From Halomonas piscis (GTDB taxonomy: Bacteria; Pseudomonadota; Gammaproteobacteria; Pseudomonadales; Halomonadaceae), in assembly GCF_031886125.1 (NCBI RefSeq), contig NZ_CP119391.1, positions 124,001 through 188,000 on the forward strand: a DNA stretch of 64,000 nucleotides. The letters run 5' to 3'. Shown piece after piece: positions 60,761 through 64,000 of this stretch. A model generated the notes under the pieces. The model was not told the DNA's origin. It made no database searches and saw nothing but the letters and a program-made list of their open reading frames with translations. Position 1 is the stretch's first letter. Each line of letters starts with the position of its first letter. A program made the translations under genes and the position numbers.

Positions 60761-61604
60761 TCTCACCCTGTCTCGGCCAAGGGGCTTTGCACTGCCGGTG
60801 CTGCGTCTCTCACGGCCGTCCCCCTATGCGCTGGTGGTGTGGTATGTCTTCACCCTGCTGGCTCTGCCGCTGATGGCCACGCTGGGGTATGCACTGGCGT
60901 CCAGCTGGGGGGCCACGCTGCTGCCGGATGGGCTGACTCTCAAGTGGTTCCTGGAACTGTGGAGTACGCCGCGCTTCCAGTGGGCCTTCGCCCGCTCGAT
61001 GCTGGTAACGGTGGGGGCTCTGGCGCTGAGCCTGGTACTGGTGGTGCCGGTCGCCTTCCTGGCGCATACCCGCTACCCGCGATTGGATGCCTGGATGAAT
61101 GGACTGATCCTGGTGCCCTTTGCCGTGCCGCCGGTGGTCTCCTCGGTCGGGCTGCTGCAGCTCTACGCCGGCGGACCGCTGCCGCTGGTGGGCACGCCCT
61201 GGATTCTGATGTTCACCTACGTGACGATCGCACTGCCCTTCGTCTACCGGGCCATCGCCAACAGCCTGCGCACCATTGAGGTGACGTCGCTGATGGAGGC
61301 GGCGCAACTGCTCGGCGCAACGCCCTTCAAGACCTTCTTCCTGGTCATATTGCCCAATATCCGCGTTGGGGTGCAGGTTGCCGTCTTCCTCTCCTTCTCC
61401 TTCCTGGTGGGCGAATTCGTCTTCGCCAATATGCTGGTGGGGACGCGTTTCGAGACCCTGCAGGTGTATCTCAACAATATGCGCGGTGCCAGCGGCCACT
61501 TCACCAGCGCGCTGGTGATCACGCTCTTCCTGTTCACGCTGCTGCTGACCTGGCTGGGGAATCGCCAGGCCGGCCACACCATTACCAAGGAGGCCCGCTC
61601 ATGA
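60744..61604 (+). CDS. ABC permease 2 of the importer
   Basis: 286 residues with six helices and an EAA loop (MEAAQLLGATPFKTFFLVILP). Similar to PhnV and PotC-type permeases. It overlaps the ATPase start by 4 bp. Intact. Confidence 0.9.
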   Translation: MLQNADLTLSRPRGFALPVLRLSRPSPYALVVWYVFTLLALPLMATLGYALASSWGATLLPDGLTLKWFLELWSTPRFQWAFARSMLVTVGALALSLVLVVPVAFLAHTRYPRLDAWMNGLILVPFAVPPVVSSVGLLQLYAGGPLPLVGTPWILMFTYVTIALPFVYRAIANSLRTIEVTSLMEAAQLLGATPFKTFFLVILPNIRVGVQVAVFLSFSFLVGEFVFANMLVGTRFETLQVYLNNMRGASGHFTSALVITLFLFTLLLTWLGNRQAGHTITKEARS

Positions 61605-62752
61605 CGACCTTGACTGCCGATACGCTTTCCAACGATGCAACGCTACTGCCTGATACTCCTGATACAGCCCGTGATGACGCGGGGCCAGTGGCTAGCCCCG
61701 CATCGGCAGCGGCCCCGGAATATCTGCGTCTGGAAGGCTTGGCCAAGCGCTTCGGCGAGACCCAGGTGCTTTCACAGATCGACGCCGAGATCGCCAAGGG
61801 AGAGTTCGTGACGCTGCTGGGTCCCTCGGGCTGCGGCAAGTCAACTCTGCTGCGGGCCATCGCCGGCCTGAATCAGCTCGACGACGGCCGTATCGTAGTG
61901 GATGACGAGGAGATCACGGCGCTTCCCCCGCAGCGGCGAGGGATCGGCATGGTCTTCCAGCACTATGCGTTGTTTCCCAACATGCGGGTGTCCGATAATG
62001 TCGCTTTCGGCCTGCGCATGCAGAAGGTGCCTCAGGAAGAGCGGCGTCGCCGCATCGATGAGGTGCTGCGCCTGGTTGAACTCCAGGCCCATGCCAACAA
62101 GTTTCCCCATCAGCTCTCCGGTGGACAGTGCCAGCGCGTGGCCCTGGCACGAGCGTTGGTGGTCGAGCCGCGCATTCTGCTGATGGATGAGCCGCTCTCG
62201 GCACTCGATGCGCGTATCCGCGGTCATCTACGCGAGCAGCTGCGTGATATCCAGCAGACGCTGGGTCTGACGACGCTATTTGTCACCCACGACCAGGAAG
62301 AGGCATTGATGATGTCCGATCGCATCTTCCTGATGCATGACGGACGCATCCTGCAGCAAGGGGCTGCCGAAGAGCTGTATACCCGGCCCAGCGGCCGTCA
62401 TGCGGCGGGCTTCATGGGGCACTACAATGTGCTGCTCGGCGACCAGGCGCGTCCGCTGCTGGGAGACGGTTTCGATTCGGCACGCGTGGCGCTGCGGCCT
62501 GAGGCCCTCTACCTCCAGCCTATGACAGAAGAGGCGGTGGGTGTGGAGTTACCGGTTCGCCCGGGCCCGGGCTGCCGGGGAGTGATCCGCCGTCGCCAGC
62601 TGCTGGGCAACATCGTGCGCTATGCGGTGGCGTGTGCCGGAGTGGTGCTCTCGGTCGATGCGCTCAACCGCAGTAGCCGCCATCTGCTGGCGGAAGAGAG
62701 CGAAGTGCTGGTGGTGGTGGATCTCGATGAGGTTCAGGAGTTCGAGGAGTGA
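61601..62752 (+). CDS. ABC transporter ATP-binding protein of the importer
   Basis: 383 residues: a 40-residue variable N-terminus, then Walker [16 protein letters not shown]-loop VFQHYALFP, signature [15 protein letters not shown] (Cys in place of the usual Gln), Walker B ILLMDEPLSALDA, switch His FVTHDQEEA, and a C-terminal TOBE-like domain. It belongs to the PotA/FbpC/PhnT group. It ends 2 bp before the second HAD gene. Confidence 0.92.
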   Translation: MTTLTADTLSNDATLLPDTPDTARDDAGPVASPASAAAPEYLRLEGLAKRFGETQVLSQIDAEIAKGEFVTLLGPSGCGKSTLLRAIAGLNQLDDGRIVVDDEEITALPPQRRGIGMVFQHYALFPNMRVSDNVAFGLRMQKVPQEERRRRIDEVLRLVELQAHANKFPHQLSGGQCQRVALARALVVEPRILLMDEPLSALDARIRGHLREQLRDIQQTLGLTTLFVTHDQEEALMMSDRIFLMHDGRILQQGAAEELYTRPSGRHAAGFMGHYNVLLGDQARPLLGDGFDSARVALRPEALYLQPMTEEAVGVELPVRPGPGCRGVIRRRQLLGNIVRYAVACAGVVLSVDALNRSSRHLLAEESEVLVVVDLDEVQEFEE

Positions 62753-62754
62753 GT

Positions 62755-63420
62755 ATGTCCCGTGCGGCGATGCGTCTGGCGCTTTTCGATTTAGATGACA
62801 CCCTGCTTGACGGGGACATCACCGGCTTCTGGAACGAATGGTTGATCGAGCAGGGCTGGATCACGGATGCCGCCGAGTACTGTCGCACCTGGTACAGCCA
62901 TATGGCCGACTATGCGGAGGGCACCTTGGATATGGAGGCGCATCTGCAGTTCCTTCTCGCCCCTCTGGCGGGACGCTCTGTGCAGGAAGTGGCCGAGCAG
63001 GTCGACGCCTTTCTCGATAGCCGCATCATGCCGCGGCTGTTCCCGGGAGGGCTGGCACAGGTGGCTTGGCACCGGCACCAGGCGCACACCACCGTGATCA
63101 TCTCGGCCTCGACCGCCCAGCTGGTGGTGCCACTGGCCAAGCGTCTGGGCTGTGATGCGGCCCTGGCAACGGCTCTTGAGCAGGAGGCGGGTCGCTATAC
63201 GGGCCAGGCCAGAGGCACCCGCACGTTCCGGGAGGGGAAGCTTCAGGCCCTGCATGAATGGCTGGGGGATACGCCATTGGCAGAAACCTGGGGCTACTCC
63301 GACTCACGCAACGACTTGCCGCTGCTCGAGGCCGTGGAAAAGCCCCACGCCATTCACCCGGATCCGGTGCTCGCCGGCATTGCGCGCCAACGAGGCTGGG
63401 CGATGCCCTCGTGGCGATAA
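62755..63420 (+). CDS. HAD-IB family phosphatase, second copy
   Basis: 221 residues from the ATG at 62755 (MSRAAMRLALFDLDDTLLDGD), with GAGGAG upstream. Motifs DLDDT, VIISAST and GYSDSRNDLPLLE are intact. Clearly a paralogue of the HAD at 56328 (same MRLALFDLDDTLLDGD opening and same NDLPLL motif), but much diverged. Two related phosphatases bracketing one transporter suggests two hydrolysis steps or two products. Confidence 0.85.
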   Translation: MSRAAMRLALFDLDDTLLDGDITGFWNEWLIEQGWITDAAEYCRTWYSHMADYAEGTLDMEAHLQFLLAPLAGRSVQEVAEQVDAFLDSRIMPRLFPGGLAQVAWHRHQAHTTVIISASTAQLVVPLAKRLGCDAALATALEQEAGRYTGQARGTRTFREGKLQALHEWLGDTPLAETWGYSDSRNDLPLLEAVEKPHAIHPDPVLAGIARQRGWAMPSWR

Positions 63421-63478
63421 AGACACCGCCGATGCCGTATCGGCTCCTGAAGCTGGCTGAGCCATAGGCGTAATCAGG

Positions 63479-64000
63479 TCAGCCGATGGCGCCACCGCCC
63501 CGACGGGTGATGACCACCAGCGACGGGCGTGGTGGCATGCCGTCCTGGAAGTCCGGCCAACGGGTTGCCGGGTCCTCGAAGGTGGAGGGGCGTCCCTTGC
63601 GGCCTGCATAGGCCTCGGTACCGTCGGCGGCCGGGTGCTGCACGGCGACGAACAGCGCGCCGTCGTCCGGGCTGAAGCAGGGGCCGCACATCTCGGCGCC
63701 CAGCGGTACGCGGAAGAACATCTTGCCGGTGCCGCGCCGCTCGCCCTGAGTCTCCAGGGCCCAGACGCCGTCGGCGGTGCCGGTCGTCGCCCAGTTGCTG
63801 CCCTGGTCGGTGGCCACCCACAATCGACCGCGATGGTCGATGGCACAGTTGTCCGGCGCGGCGAACCCAGCCGTTCTCGCTGGTGGCCGGGTTCCACAGG
63901 GCGCCCACCTCGGCGCGGGATGGATCGCCGCACTTGACCAGGATCTCCCAGCGGTCACGGCTGGCAGTGTGATCGCCGCCCTCGGTGACGACCTCGACGA
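63479..64000 (-). pseudogene. phoX: PhoX-type alkaline phosphatase, C-terminal part with a frameshift
   Basis: C-terminal about 170 residues of a calcium- and iron-dependent PhoX (DUF839) phosphatase; the gene runs off the right edge. Visible signatures: NPATSENGW, APDNCAIDHRGRLWVATDQG, AEMCGPCFSPDDGALFVAVQHP, and WPDFQDGMPPRPSLVVI at the end. One extra base in the CCC at 63866-63868 shifts the frame between ENGW and FAAPDN; upstream and downstream parts both match. This may be a real lesion or a sequencing error. It is convergent with the importer operon and fits the Pho theme. Confidence 0.82.

Overview
The window looks like a chromosomal segment of a halophilic gammaproteobacterium of the Halomonas type (Halomonadaceae). 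This is inferred from high GC in the core genes, the order mnmG-rsmG-parA-parB-atpIBEFHAGDC, the hemL/thiD/hemJ and argC-erpA neighbourhood, and the closeness of each product to that group. Species cannot be named from the sequence alone. No rRNA, tRNA or CRISPR array was seen.

Region 1 (1-9.9 kb): hemL (partial), thiD and hemJ on the minus strand; a TnpB-only IS200/IS605 element (about 1570-2884) sitting in the 3' end of a ClC-family gene; argC; erpA; an amino-acid ABC importer (7-9 kb); a short-chain dehydrogenase. Region 2 (9.9-30.4 kb) is core genome: an AT-rich stretch with many DnaA-box-like sites, which is a candidate oriC, then mnmG, rsmG, parA, parB, the complete F-type ATP synthase operon, mgtE, a cation diffusion facilitator, uppP, apbE, glmU and glmS.

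Region 3 (30.4-42.1 kb) is an AT-richer Tn7-family transposon inserted exactly at attTn7, 25 bp after the glmS stop. It carries tnsA, tnsB, tnsC, tnsD and tnsE. tnsB is broken by two insertion sequences (IS4 type and IS1380 type) and tnsC by one (IS5 type). Each insertion has a clean target duplication, and removing them in silico restores full-length frames of Tn7-like size. The transposon's left end was not found.

Region 4 (42.1-47.3 kb) is an IS scrap yard (IS630, degraded IS3, degraded IS1595) around an orphan membrane protein and phoU. Region 5 (47.3-64 kb) is a phosphate-starvation island: pstSCAB behind a Pho box, a chromate transporter gene split by an IS5-type element, a divergent pair of Pho-box promoters driving (left) a glycosyltransferase plus PAP2 phosphatase and (right) a probable organophosphate/phosphonate ABC importer with two HAD phosphatases and an alkaline-phosphatase-superfamily enzyme, and finally phoX (partial, frameshifted). 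One permease of the importer is split by a second copy of the same IS5-type element.

Taken together, the right half describes phosphate scavenging (Pst uptake, extracytoplasmic PhoX, import and intracellular hydrolysis of phosphate esters) and possibly replacement of phospholipids by glycolipids, in a region being eroded by insertion sequences.
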